NCBI GenBank assembly: GCA_026874595.1
Contig: CM049309.1
Span: forward strand, 74,074,426 to 74,138,425
Origin: Sipunculus nudus
Lineage: Eukaryota; Annelida; Sipuncula; Golfingiida; Sipunculidae
Direction of reading: 5' to 3'
DNA: 64,000 nucleotides
The first letter of the stretch is position 1. Each line of letters opens with the position of its first letter. The position numbers were made by a program, and so were the translations under genes. This document shows, one piece after another, positions 24,662 to 36,471 of the stretch. The notes below the pieces were generated by a model, which was not told the origin of the DNA, did no database searches, and was given only the letters and a program-made list of their open reading frames with translations.

Positions 24662-25484
24662 ATGGCTAATTTTGACTCTTCTGAAGATTATCCATTGGCA
24701 AATCTGAATGTTAAAGACAAAAAGCAGGATATTGAACCTGCCCTCTTCCCTGATGATGTTGAGAGGTTCACAAAACTACTGAGTGCTGCCCTGAGCTCTG
24801 AAACTATTAGGTCATCCTTGAAAGGCATTGTTGATGCCGCGGTGGAACATAGGCTTAGAAACTATGAAAGTAAGATAGATGGACTCTTGGAAACGGTGTG
24901 TCAGTTAGAGAAAAAGATAAATGAGTTGGAAGAAGGACTTGAGAAACATGAACAATATTCTAGACGGAACTCTATCAGAATTATAAATCCTTGGCCAGAA
25001 AATAAGGATGAGGACACAGATAGTTTTATTATAGACTTGGCCAGAAACCACTTGAATGTTGATATTCAGCCGGGGGACATCGAGAGGTCTCACCGAGTCG
25101 GTCGCCCTGCGCCTACAGGTGAATCCCGTCAAATCCTGGTCAAGTTTGTGTCGCACAGGACAAAACGCGTCATAATGAAAGCAAAGTCACGCTTAAAAAA
25201 TGGCAGGTGATACGACAAAAGGGGTTTACATAAATGAAGACTTAACCAAAATAAGGTTTGCCATGTTTAATAACGCTTTGAGTCTGAAACGAGAAAACGT
25301 TATTTCGGATTGTTGGGCAGCTGACGGAACAGTGTGTGTCAAAGACGGGCGAAACAAGGTTCACAAGTTCATTAGGGCGGGGGATTACTATTCTTTGGCA
25401 GAGGCGACAAAACAAAACGCACCAAGATCGTACTCTGACACAACTGCGATGACGCCACCTATGACGTCTACACCAAAAACGTAA
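24662..25484 (+). pseudogene. LINE ORF1 protein (L1-type RNA-binding chaperone), frameshifted
   Basis: ORF1p of L1-type elements trimerises by a coiled coil and binds the element RNA. Here the first frame (24,662-25,210, 182 codons) has an acidic N-terminus, a heptad-rich stretch at about residues 70-100 (ETVCQLEKKINELEEGLEKH), an RRM-like segment beginning RRNSIRIINPWP, and the conserved DIERSHRVG motif near residue 140. The C-terminal domain continues in another frame (25,200-25,484) with YINEDLTKIRFAMFNNA. The switch lies in an A-run at about 25,194-25,199 (TTAAAAAATGG), so one base gained or lost explains it. Combined length would be near 275 residues, normal for this family. A programmed frameshift at this A-run cannot be excluded but is less likely than decay. 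Confidence 0.85.
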
Positions 25485-26140
25485 AAAAAAATAAATAAAT
25501 ATTACTGAAGTATGTTTATTCCTTTGACAGGATTTTTTTCACATTGTTTAAAAATGTGTATAATGTGGTTAACATTTTCAATTAACTTTATTTGTTGATG
25601 AATAAATAGGTTTATTATTGATATATGACAAAAGCACTTCGCTAGTATTACTGGGAGACTGATACATTATGCGGAGCCGGTCTAGTCTGTTCTGTTTCTT
25701 TTTTTCTGCGATTTTCAAAAAATACTACGAGTATAAAATTCTTTATATCATTTTTGGTTATAACTCAAACGAATACAATTTTTTGGCTATAAATCGAATA
25801 TCCGCAAGCATTTAGCATATATTTAATTTACTGCTAAAAACTTGCATTTCTCGAACAGCGCCAAAAAGCTTCCTTTTTTTCGGTTCATATATGAATTTTA
25901 TTTTAATTTTCTTTTATTGTTATGTTGTCAAGCCGTATGATTTAGTTAGCATGTCAGGTTCGGGGTATATGTGTCGGGATAAGCTCAGTTTAAGCATAGT
26001 TATAGTTTATATAGAGTCATTTGATAAAAGTGGCGACGTGTATGTTGTTATAACTTGGTTTAAAGTAAAGATCAGGAACAAAGTCTATCGGATGAAATAT
26101 ACATGCACGAGGAGAAACAATCGACTACCTATATTCAATT
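25485..26140 (+). other. Long spacer between LINE ORF1 and ORF2
   Basis: About 650 bp without LINE coding similarity, longer than usual for L1/Tx1 elements. It contains, in inverted orientation, motifs also found at the 5' end of the LINE region: CTCGAACAGCGCCA (25,852-25,865) against TGGCGCTGTTCGAG (24,302-24,315), and GGAGCCGGTCT (25,672-25,682) against AGACCGGCTCC (24,329-24,339). A second insertion or an internal rearrangement is likely. Confidence 0.5.
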
Positions 26141-26149
26141 CAATTTTTC

Positions 26150-29100
26150 GGTAATAACAATAAATGTAAGAGGCTTTGGTAAAAGTAAGAAAAGAAATCA
26201 AATATACAATTGGTTATCAAATGAAAAAATTGCCAATAGTATTATATTTTTGCAGGAAACACACAGTACAGAAAATGTGGAAACGCAATGGAGGAAAGAA
26301 TGGCCAGGAGCTATTTTCTTTTCTTACGGCACCAATTTAGCGAGAGGGGTCATGATTCTTGTCGGGATAAATATTGACTTGGAGGCGATAACTTAACATA
26401 CCGATACAAATGGCCGATATATTTTAATAAAAGCAGTGATAAATGGTAAAAAATCTCTTTTTTTAAACACGTACGCTCCAAATACTGAGAAAATCTCGAG
26501 TATACTAGAAATACTTACTCTTGATCCGGACACTAATATAATGTGGGGAGGAGATTTTAACCTATGTTTAAGTCATATTGATGCAGACGAAGCTAATTTT
26601 AAGTCAAAACCTAAATCAGTAAACCTATTAAAACCTATTTTATCTATATATGGATTAATCGATCTTTGGAGAATAAGACACCCAGGAATGTCACAGTATA
26701 CATGGTCAAAAACGCCTATAAGACAACGTAGACTGGATTATCTCTTTGTTGGAGCTAAGCTAAATGCACATATAAACAATATTTCGATAAAACCAGTAAT
26801 CTTAACTGACCATTCGGCCGTCATCTGCTCGGTAGGTTCAGTGTCGAGCCAAACCCACGGTCCTTCCTATTGGAAACTAAATGTTACATTACTGAATGAC
26901 CCATTAATATTACTAATAAAAAACAATGTAAAGCACCTGAGGACAAAGCAAAAGAAATATTTAAACGATCAGCAATGGTGGGAATATTTAAAATTCAAAA
27001 TTAGAGAAATTTCTATTAAATATTCAAAGGAAAAAAAGAGGAAAAAAAGATCGGATATCATTTATCTCGAAGGAAATTAGCGGGAGCCGAAAACAATCTA
27101 AATAGAAATGACCAGTCTAGCCAAAGTTTATATGATATATCTAAACAAAAACTTGAAGAATATTATGCAAGTGTCACAGACGGACAAATTATTAGATCAA
27201 GAGTCCAATGGTTTGAAGAAGGAGAACGTTGTACTAAATATTTCTTCAATTTAGAAAAAAGAAACAAAAATAAATCAATTATAAAGAAATTAATTGCAAA
27301 GGGAAAAGAGTTAAGCTCACCGAAAGAAATTATGGATGAGATCAAATCCTTTTACCAAACGAAATATTCACGGACGACTAACATAAGTGATTTAGATTGC
27401 TCAAATGTTTTGTCCAAACTAAAGATTCCGACATTATCAGATACGGAGGCTCGTATTTGCGATGCCGCAATTGATAAAAAGGATATACTAGAAGCGTAAA
27501 AGGAAATGAAAAGTAATAAAACACCAGGAAACGATGGTCTACCTAAAGAATTCTACATAACCTTTTTTGATCTTCTGGTTGATGACTTATTATCCTGTTT
27601 GAACAGCAGTATTTCTAACGGATCATTAACAGCCAGTCAAAGACACGCTGTAATTAAACTCATAGAAAAAAGGGAAAAGATGACAGATATATGTCGTCAT
27701 GGAGACCAATAAGTTTGGTTAATGTCGATGTTAAAATTGTAAGTAAAATATTAGTTAAGAGATTACAGAAAATTTTACCAAAACTAATTGGCGAGGAACA
27801 GACTGCATTTATAAAAAACAGGAAAATATCAGATACCTCTCATCTTATTAATGATATATTAGATTACTCTTTGAATTTTAGGTATAAAGCAATTATGTTA
27901 GCCATTGATTTTGCAGCGGCTTTCGATTCGATTGATTATGTGTCTTATATACCACCCTTAAAAGTTTTGGATTTGGTGATGGTTTTCTCTCCTGGATACG
28001 AATATTACACACAAATTTGGAAAGCTGTGTCATTAATAATGGATATACAACGGGTTATTTTAACTTAGAAAGAGGTACCCGTCAGGGAGACCCTTTAGCT
28101 CCATACCTTTTCTTGCTTGTTATTGAAGTCCTTGCCATAGCAGTTCGTCAATCAGATAAAGTGAGGGGAATTCGTATTAACAACTGCGAAATTAAATTGA
28201 GTTTATTTGCTGATGATACCACTTTTTTTCTGAAAGACCTTGATTCTATGAGTGCTGTTCTTGAATTATTGGAGGAGTTCGGCAATGTGTCCTCAGTTAA
28301 AATAAATTATGAGAAAAGTGAGTATGCACACATTGGCAGCAGACAGACCAAACAAAATAAAACCATTGGTATTAAATATGTGGATCTATATAATGAGGCA
28401 ATAAAAATACTTGGAATATATTATACATATAACGAGAAATTGTCATATGAATTAAATCTTGAAAGTGTGTATGAGAAGATGAAAACGGTATTAAACTCCT
28501 GGAGAAAGAGAACCCTAACAATTTTTGGAAGAAACACACTGTTAAAATCAGTGGGTATAACCAAGATTTTGTACGTTCTTAATATTATAGAGCCACCGAA
28601 AGAATTCATTAAAAAAATCAAAAGTTGCATCGTTGAATTTATATGGTATGGAAGAAAACCAAAAATTAAATACGAAGTATTAATCAGTGATATGGAAAGT
28701 GGAGGTTTAAAATTACCTGATATAGAAACAATATTAGATAGTCAGAGAATTATGTGGATTTGCAGATTAAAGAATGTAACAAACACAAAATTTGCTACGA
28801 TCCCAAACTTGTATTTCAGAAATATCGGGGGCATAGATAATATTGGTGCAAATTTCGATCCGGGATTAATTGAAGGAAAAATGACAAAATTTTATTGTCA
28901 TTATTTGAAGTCATGGGCTTATTTTACTTCAAAAAGCCCAAAAGGAGTTGTAGATATATGTTTACAGCAGCTATGGAACAATAAATATATTCAGGTTGGA
29001 GGTAAGACGGTTTATAATAAGTTTCTGAATGACCTTGGTATAAAATATATATTCCAATTGTTTAAAAAAAATGGAACTAAACGACGATTAGCAGATATTT

Positions 29101-29888
29101 TACCGCCTGGCTCAAAATATTACAATAAATGTTATATTCACTATCTTTCTATTATGCATGCGATACCGACGGAATGGAAATGTGTGATAAAGAATAACAA
29201 AATACCAGACAAAGCGGATGAAATTGATGTTATGGGAAGTTTTCTTTCCTTAGAAGAAGTGGTTTTAGATGCCTGTAATTTGGATTTTAAATGGCTGTAT
29301 GGAAAACTGTGCCAAAAAAAGGTGTGTGATCCACCAAATAAAGAAAAAGTAGAAACTATGTTGAACCAAAACACCACGTGGAAACAAGCAGTAAATCATA
29401 TTTATTATGTCTCGCTTGATATGTATTTAAGGCAATTCCAGTACAGGATTCTTCATAACATTTTATCGGTAAACGAAAAATTGTATAAATGGAAAATAAT
29501 AGACACAAATAAATGCTCGTATTGTTCAAATGAAGAAGAAACTATTACACATATATTTTGTGAATGCACTGTGAGTCTTTAGTTCTATAAACAGATATCT
29601 GAATGGGCTGTAGATACTGGAGTTGTGATGCCAGATATGTGCAAGTCGTTAATTTATACAGGTTGTGCAGAACATTATGAGATTAAAAGCCTTATTGACA
29701 CGTTGCTATTAATCTATAAGTTTGTAATATTCAACTATCGAAATGACATGAACACTCCAACCTTACAATTGTTTCAGAAGCATGTGCAAAAAATGGAACT
29801 GTTTGAGCGTAAGGTGGCAGAGAACAATAATGTTATGCAAAATCATCTGTATAAATGGAACAAAATCCTTTTAAACCAAATCACTTGA
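26150..29888 (+). pseudogene. LINE ORF2: endonuclease-reverse transcriptase, multiply broken
   Basis: ORF2 nicks the target DNA and reverse transcribes the element RNA. All endonuclease motifs are visible: NVRG, LQETH, YAPN, GGDFN, RLDYLF and DHSAV (26,165-26,825). The reverse transcriptase follows with TPGNDGLPKEFY, SWRPISLVN, DFAAAFDS (motif A), GTRQGDPLAPYLF (motif B) and FADD (motif C, about 28,210). A C-terminal Cys/His cluster is CSYC...HIFCEC (about 29,515-29,570). Inactivating lesions: an in-frame TAA at 26,394, a frame change near 27,065, TAA at 27,497, frame changes near 27,685 and 27,965, and TAG at 29,580. Beyond the last stop the same frame stays open to 29,888. Length without lesions would be near 1,245 residues, normal for L1-type ORF2. 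No RNase H domain is visible. Confidence 0.92.
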
Positions 29889-30245
29889 ATACCTTCCAAC
29901 TGCTTAATGTTCAAGGTTTAATTACCCGTTTTTGTTTTATTGTGTTCATATTCGCTGGAAATATGTTAGCATCCGGTTGAAGTTGAGTTGAAGTTGTGTT
30001 GCATATTCTATTATCTTCTTAGACATTAAGGTTTAATGTTAATTTTTACTAAATATATATTGAATGTAAATTGTGAGTTTATTCTATTACATGTCACTGA
30101 TATCATAATACGTACCAAACACTGCATGTATGACTTTTTGTTACATTATATATTCATTAGTTCATGTGATGTCGATGATGAAAAGAAAATTATTGGAAAT
30201 AAGAGAAAATATTCTGAGGCATCCAAGAAAGAGAGAGAAAAAAAA
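29889..30245 (+). other. LINE 3' untranslated region and A-rich end
   Basis: Follows the last ORF2-frame stop, is AT-rich, and ends in a purine-rich AAAGAGAGAGAAAAAAAAAA segment at about 30,226-30,248, after which Harbinger subterminal motifs resume. The end point is an estimate. Confidence 0.55.
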
Positions 30246-30576
30246 AAGCAATAGGAAACAGCCAAAAAGACACTATGTAGTATAAGCACCAGACGCTGAC
30301 CTGAACCCGCGCAGACGATCGCGCATGCACGAGCGCTAATATTTACCCCTGCCAACGCCTATAAACGCGAGTCATAGCCTGTCACCTTATGGTATGCGTT
30401 GACAGGTGTTGGCTGACGTTAAAAAACATCGCGAGTCAACGTGGATCAATGCCATATTATGCGATGACTGGCGCAAATTTTGGCTTTGACCCACGTTGAC
30501 TCACGTAAATTAGCGCCAGTCATCCCCAACCAACGCCATCACTACTTTGCATGGCGTAAAAAACGGCGCTAACTTT

Positions 30577-30642
30577 GAGATAACCGGCGTTGAAGTTAGC
30601 GCCACTAGGCGCGCGTCATTTCACGCCAGTGTGAGAAGGGCA
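30577..30642 (-). repeat. Right terminal inverted repeat of the Harbinger element
   Basis: Inverted partner of 23,683-23,748. Adjacent sequence 30,300-30,576 holds subterminal motifs such as CCAACGCC, GCGTTGAC and GAGTCAACG in both orientations. Confidence 0.9.
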
Positions 30643-30689
30643 TAAGAAATCATACAGAATAAAAATGTAAATCATTGTACCTCAGAATA

Positions 30690-30870
30690 CGCTCCTCAAC
30701 CAGGGTTTGGACAGAACAAAGAATTGTAATATGGCCAATGGGTGAATGATTGCATTGTGCATCCAGCTCCAAATTTTTAGCATACGACATCCGCTCTCAT
30801 TGGTCCGATTCTGAGCCCTCGGTGTTATCAAACCAATGAGAACGGCTATCTTCCGCCAGAGGCCGTTTCT
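30690..30870. other. Segment rich in CCAAT/ATTGG motifs
   Basis: Contains CCAATGGG, CTCATTGGTCC and ACCAATGAG within about 110 bp, including an imperfect inverted pair CTCATTGGT / ACCAATGAG. Part of an insertion absent from duplication copy 2. Promoter-like by composition only. Confidence 0.35.
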
Positions 30871-30944
30871 ACTCAAAATAAACTCTTGCTGTTAGGCACT
30901 GTGGGACTGCCGGAACTACTTATCTCAACCCTCAAACTTTAAAA

Positions 30945-31415
30945 TACGCTCTTTAAACAGCGCTTAACCCATAGGTCAACTACCTATATCGTAAGCTCTG
31001 TTTGTTTTGACCTTGTATCCTGAATCTCTTCACCAGAGGGGAGCACTGAATTTTGGTCCAATCAGATGAGACCCTGTGCTGGAAGACAAAACGGTTTACC
31101 AACCAAGCGAGGAATACACGAAGCCAATATTGTTCACTTCGTTTTGAGTGACAGCTCATCGCCTCGGCGACCGTTTTAACAGGCCACAGGCTCAGAGGAA
31201 ATGGCCCCGTACGTAGTTTCTGGGCGGAGCCTGATGCCTGTCGAGTGTTGACTTGCATTTGGTTGGCTGCTTTTCACATCAGCAGTTTTTTATTTCAGCA
31301 GACAGGCCGATGTGCACCACCTAGTGTTTAAGTGCATCATAAACGGTCAAAGCAGGCAGCGGGAAAATCAGTAGCTTCTTTAGAAGCGAATGATTTCTGC
31401 TGCCTCGGGAGCGTA
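30945..31415 (+). repeat. Promoter-like dispersed repeat, copy 1
   Basis: Collinear with 42,885-43,558. Shared blocks include CACCAGAGGGGAGCACTG, GTCCAATCAGATGAGACC, TTTTGAGTGACAGCTCATCG, GGGCGGAGCCTGA, ATCATAAACGGTCAAAGC and GCTGCCTCGGGAGCGTA. A CCAAT box, a GGGCGG GC box and ATTTGGTTGGCTG motifs are preserved in both. No coding region is visible. It may be an element end or LTR carrying a Pol II promoter. Confidence 0.75.
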
Positions 31416-34400
31416 ACTTAAAAATAAAAATTTGTTACATTTCAAATAAACACGTTCTATTTACATTTCGAATGCGCATGCTTGAAAAATATTAATAATT
31501 CATACCACAAAAACATGTTAATTTGCCTTGAAACAATTCTTAATGTATTGGCCTACATTATCCTCTTCAATACATTTATACATACGCCTTCTGTGAATGA
31601 ATAAGCCTCGGTGGATTGTGAGGGGGAGATTGTTACGGCCACAAACCCAAAACAACAGAGGCGTACTCTTGTGAGTCCAATCCTGCGCAGTGTGGGAGAG
31701 CGGGTGATGCATGTTTGAAATTTAGAGGTGGATGTGTTATATGTCAATCACTGAATGATACAGGTGATTGATACATTGTTAGGGAAACGTTTTACCTTTA
31801 TAATTAATCTTGGACCGAAAGGAGACGGGATGCAGACTAACATGAGAATGCCGTTATTGCGGATATTTTAAATATGGCACGGACGCAGTCATTTATAAAT
31901 TCAATTTCAACTCCACCTATAGTTTCCGTTTTGACATCTTGTTTTCAAAAGCGACGTTTTAAAATGAATTAATAAGAGCTAATTGCCTGGTTTTACACTG
32001 TCTTTTACGAGGAATTAATTTTTCGATATTATCATGGTTTCAGGTCACATGTAAGACTTGTTTCATTAGTGTTTCTTTCGAGTACGATTTGTTGATGTGG
32101 TCAGATCAACCAATAAGCCATTTCCCCAAGAATATGTTATAGAACCTGGGGCCTGTTGTTATTCCATTGAGCAGGTGTTAAATGGATATTTGTCTCGCTA
32201 TTATTGGATCAGTTTCTGAAACAAATACCCGAGGGAGTGGTGTGCCGCAATGGTTGCCAAGTATTACTCGACACATAAACAGGGCGCTATAGAAAGACAA
32301 AATATGCTTCAGATTCTATGGTGATAATTACACATAGGCTGATGACAGGATCCCTTTAAATTACAATTTTAATCAGATTTGATTATTTCAAGACACTATT
32401 CTCATTTTACTCGAGACTGAAAACACACGAGTTTTCTTTATTTGTTTTTTAATAACCTGGCATTAAACAATGCAGTACTAGTATAAAACTATTTTTAGCT
32501 TGATTTCTATGCCTAATACGATACATCAGATTGTTCAAAGACAACATTTCAATGACTATAAATGGCATTTACAGTTAACATGCGAATAATCAAAAATTAG
32601 TATAGAATAACAAGCAAGAGAAAAAATGCATTTTGAGCGAAAAAGATGATCGTGGCTTTCACATTATCTTAGAAATGTCAACGCAGACCGTAAAAAAGGG
32701 ATTTATTAGATTTTGAGTAAAACATCATACAGGTCTGTGACAGTTATCGCAAATTTTAAATTTCTGGATTTTTTTTAGTAAATCTAGCACACAGAGGTTA
32801 AAAACTTAAAAATTCGTTTTCCCTTCCTGTTACTTCAATTACTTGTTTAATTGCATACATATATTGATTGATGTGCCTTTCTTTAATGTCGACCCATCCC
32901 TTTAGCAGTTTTACTTAAATTTCACAATTTACAAACTTCTCATTAGTCCGTCTCTGTTGAAGGCCGGCAAAAACGTAGTAAATAATTGCATTTATTAAAC
33001 GCATGTGTTCTTTGTGTACAGAGTTTGCCTGCCAATCACTGTGGACTAGCAAGCATGAAATTACATACTCAGTTGTATGTTTCCCCTGAAGTTTGAGATA
33101 AGCAGGTTTGCCCTTTCTTCATCAGAATAAAGTGATTAATTTTTTAATTTGAAAAAATTGGAAAACTAGAGAACATAACTGATTTCAAATTACAATTTAC
33201 CCCGATCGCTTCCATAAATTTATTCATATTTGTATGACAATTAAATAGAGTGTTAAATTTTAAGGCTCTTTTATACTATCATAACTGTTTTCAAACGGGT
33301 TAATGGGGATGAAGTAAAGTAACATGAAAATCAGTATACAACTAGATGATTAAGATGAAAAGATAGTGCAGTTCAGAAAAAGTTATAAGAATAAATACTT
33401 TTGCAAAATTGGATCTTTTGGCAATATGAGCTAACACCAAAATATCCCAGTAAACAGCTAAGGCGGTAATGTGTCGCCATACGCCTTATACGTTTAAATA
33501 GAAACTGAACATGATATGGAAAAAAATGACGCGCAGTGTTGACAAAATGAATGACGCGCATAATGAAATAACGATGACATACATGATAAGAAAAACATAG
33601 GCGAATGATGGTTAAAAGGATATCTAGTATGATGGCAAAATGCAGAGACGTATGAAGAAATATTTGTCGCTCATAATGGGGAAAAATCCCATGTGTACCC
33701 ATGATACTGCGCGAGATGGACAAAAACTGGATGACGCGTAGATGGAAGAGAACGACATGCATAATTGGGAAAATATGGTGCTCAGTAATTTTTTCTTAAA
33801 TTTTTGTTCAAGTGGTGTAAACATCGTTGGCTAGTAAAAAAGCCAAAAGCCTAAGAAACTACGGGACTGAATACTCGGTACCTCTATGTACAAAGATATT
33901 TGTATTGACCGAAAGCAACGAGAACTTTAAAATGCTAAAAAAATTAAAGGCTTCTTTCTAAAAATAATTTCGTGCCAGACAACCTTTCTCGTGAAACCAC
34001 TATGGTTACAGTAAATATAATTTAATAACAGCATACGAGTATGATGGTGTCAGTTGGACTTACAGCAACACTTGCATGATATTGAGAATATACACTTTTA
34101 TCGATCTCCGAGGAATTACGTATAAATATCCTCCAGGCAGAAATCCAAAATGTCATGCATTAGATGATCAGTCGCTTCAATGATTACCTTAAGAACGTTG
34201 GCAGGGAATATAAGGCACACCTCAGTTAGGAATATAGGAATTGAGATGAAAAAAAGGGAGTGCTCAACACCCTGACACAGTTAAACACGTGTGCCGGGAA
34301 TGCTAGTGGACCTTGTACATAATTCATGCAGACGCACAGCGGAGAAAACAGCACCATACAGCTCCCCAACTAAATCCGGCCCAACAGCCTTGCCGGGTCT

Positions 34401-34458
34401 ACAAGCACATGCATTAGCATGACTATAACTCCCTTTTATATTCCTTGTCAAGATAACT

Positions 34459-34559
34459 CAGGCGCGGATCCAGGGGGCGGGGTTGGGATTGCTAACAATA
34501 ATCACCCAATGACACCCGTTGACCAACCCACCCAGGAATAAAAATCCTCGATCCGCCTG
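34459..34559. mobile_element. Miniature TIR element with TAACT target duplication
   Basis: Left end CAGGCGCGGATCCAGG and right end (reverse complemented) CAGGCGGATCGAGGA form short inverted repeats around a 101-bp element. It is flanked by identical TAACT at 34,454-34,458 and 34,560-34,564. The ends resemble the CAGTGGCGGATCCAG element at 50,866. Non-coding. Confidence 0.75.
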
Positions 34560-35840
34560 TAACTGTGACTGAAGGCTATTATGGGGTATTATTTCGAGGC
34601 AGTAAACAAATTTAAAACGAGACAAACCGCTTGGTTCAAACAAGGTCGGTACTGGAATAAGACACATGCTAACTTGCCAGATCAAACCACTACAATACCA
34701 GGTGACAAAATAGCCATTAGTTTCATGCCAGTTTTATGACGGACAGGTGTCACGCTCTTAAACCTGATTACTGCGGACAACATAGAGACATGCTAAATAA
34801 CAACACCAGTGATATCATATCATTTCCTTAAACGGGTAAATTGCCAGCAAGGGAGGTTTCCTATTACATGAAATATACCTGTTGGCAAAGATTGATACTT
34901 GGGTGTTCCGGTCTAGGTATATCTGCCTAAAGATAAGTTTTAAATTTCAGATAAGTAAATGTAATACACTCAGGTTAACTTAAAATGAGATCTTTACTAA
35001 CTCAGTTATAGTGGCAATTAAGTTCTTGTATATTCTCTTACCTTATTTTTTTTTAATATTCGGCCCAGTGTGTTCTCGTGCGACCCCCTTGACCAAACAA
35101 CACCAGCCCTTCCACGGAAACTAGAGGGTCAAGTGTAAGGTTTCTTTTATACATCACATGTCAAAATGATGTTTAGTCCAATGCATGGATAGAAAAACTT
35201 GAAACCCGTAAGCTTAATAACAACATATCAATCTTGAAATTTTGTTTTTGGAATTTATATTCAACAAAAGTTCATTGCAGCCCACTTGCCGTTCATGCAA
35301 ATTTATAGATAATTTAAAAATGCTACAATACACATGAACTTGAAAAAAATGAGTAGTAAGCTTTTTCTAAGTAAACTGGTAGATTGGCCCAGTCGTTGCA
35401 ATGGTTAAGACCTAGTTCCTCCCACTAACAGCGCCATCAAAATTGCTTTTGTTTTGTCGCAACGCTTACAGCAGGTACTGCCACCTCGTGTTGGCTCTCT
35501 GGCCGACTAAGAGTTACGTCTATCGGTTCATATAATCACGTTTTATTTGACACACTTTTGTAACAAACGTAAATACTAAAGGCCAGGCGGGGCTAAGTTA
35601 GGCGGGTGAAACGTCTTTCTTCTCTTGATGACCTGATGTATTTATTTACTTTTATATTATCTATAATATTCAGTACTGTAGGAGGCACGTGTGAATTCTC
35701 ACATCATAGGGACTGTTTGAAAGAAAACTGGGAGGAAAATTGTCTTTCGAGTATATATTATACTAATTTCAGAGAAATATCATTCGTTTGGGGTATATTA
35801 ACGGTCCTGGGAAAATGCGACATACAACCTCATGAAACTT

Positions 35841-35841
<1 letters not shown>

Positions 35842-35887
<46 letters not shown>

Positions 35888-35937
35888 TGTGTATATATAT
35901 ATATATATAAACTAGGTCTATATATATATATATATAT
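35842..35937. repeat. (TA)n microsatellite, interrupted
   Basis: Three adjacent TA runs separated by short unique bases. Further TA arrays are at 36,087-36,140 and 36,434-36,470, all inside duplication copy 2 and lacking equivalents in copy 1. Confidence 0.9.
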
Positions 35938-36081
35938 GTGGGATTTTCTTTGCCAGAGGCGTCCTAACTGGTGTTGTATGTCCATGTTTCAGTGATCATT
36001 GAAGATTAAGTACTACAAATATTAAACATTTCAAACTGACGATGATTACAGGTTATTCCGTAAAGGGCAGTCATATAACGG

Positions 36082-36086
<5 letters not shown>

Positions 36087-36140
<54 letters not shown>
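36087..36140. repeat. (TA)n microsatellite
   Basis: Nearly pure TA dinucleotides. Confidence 0.95.
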
Positions 36141-36144
<4 letters not shown>

Positions 36145-36429
36145 ATGAGCTTTATTCTGCATGTAATAATGTGTACATTAATACCAACAACCATATAAAA
36201 ATTGTTATTTTCTAAAATATAAACTTCATTGATAGAGTAATAAAAACATTACCTGCAACATAATATTCAGACCAAATGTACTACCGAATGGTGCTTAGAG
36301 GTTTAAAAAAGCGCGAGAAATATGGCCAGATGTTTGAAAACCAACTCTCGTGCTATAGACCGTCACGGTGTCAATTGGACCAAATACACGTCGAAGAAAT
36401 CTCTTTTCTCTAATATATTTAATAATTTA

Positions 36430-36433
<4 letters not shown>

Positions 36434-36470
<37 letters not shown>
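36434..36470. repeat. (TA)n microsatellite
   Basis: Nearly pure TA dinucleotides. Confidence 0.95.

Positions 36471-36471
<1 letters not shown>

Larger units (their letters stand above)
24300..30245 (+). mobile_element. L1/Tx1-type non-LTR retrotransposon (LINE), degenerate
   Basis: The order is a 5' region, ORF1 (24,662-25,484, frameshifted), an unusually long intergenic stretch, ORF2 (about 26,150-29,888, with stops and frameshifts), a short 3' region and an A-rich end at about 30,230-30,250. Both ORFs are on the plus strand, opposite to the Harbinger transposase it sits beside. Outer limits are inferred from where Harbinger-like sequence stops and restarts. No target duplication was identified. 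The apurinic-type endonuclease and the ORF1 coiled coil/RRM layout point to the L1/Tx1 group. Not mobile in its present state. Confidence 0.85.
23683..30642 (-). mobile_element. PIF/Harbinger DNA transposon containing a LINE
   Basis: Terminal inverted repeats of about 66 bp begin TGCCCTTCTCACACTGGCG at both ends (23,683-23,748 and 30,577-30,642), with only a few mismatches. Both are flanked by TAA (23,680-23,682 and 30,643-30,645), the 3-bp target duplication typical of PIF/Harbinger. A minus-strand exon near the left end matches the N-terminus of Harbinger transposases, which confirms the class. The subterminal regions contain many copies of CAACGCC/GTCAACG-type motifs, which may be transposase binding sites. 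The DDE catalytic part is absent and a degenerate LINE occupies most of the interior, so the copy is defective. Segmental duplication copy 2 retains an uninterrupted target around 37,545-37,575. Confidence 0.9.
20825..33360 (+). repeat. Segmental duplication, copy 1 (expanded by insertions)
   Basis: The following blocks appear in the same order and orientation in copy 2 (33,480-38,570): 20,830-21,320 with 33,510-34,010; 21,380-21,560 with 35,040-35,210; 22,070-22,650 with 36,500-37,140; 23,545-23,680 with 37,435-37,550; 30,645-30,690 with 37,560-37,610; 31,745-32,590 with 37,640-38,490; and 33,310-33,350 with 38,530-38,570. Landmarks include GACCGAAAGCAACGAGAACT and TCAACCAATAAGCCATTT. The extra length in copy 1 comes from a solo LTR, a Harbinger element with a LINE, and the repeat at 30.9-31.4 kb. 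No coding function is visible in the shared blocks. Confidence 0.85.

Noticed and set aside
23683-30642. Whole 7-kb unit as a single composite element with its own reverse transcriptase
   Set aside because: The reverse-transcriptase gene is a typical L1/Tx1-type LINE, has its own A-rich end and lies in opposite orientation to the Harbinger transposase. Nested insertion is simpler.
35606-35995. Open frame with a Tyr-Ile repeat (129 codons)
   Set aside because: Most of it is translated (TA)n microsatellite. The same applies to the Tyr-Ile frames at 18,245, 36,006, 36,429 and 45,695.
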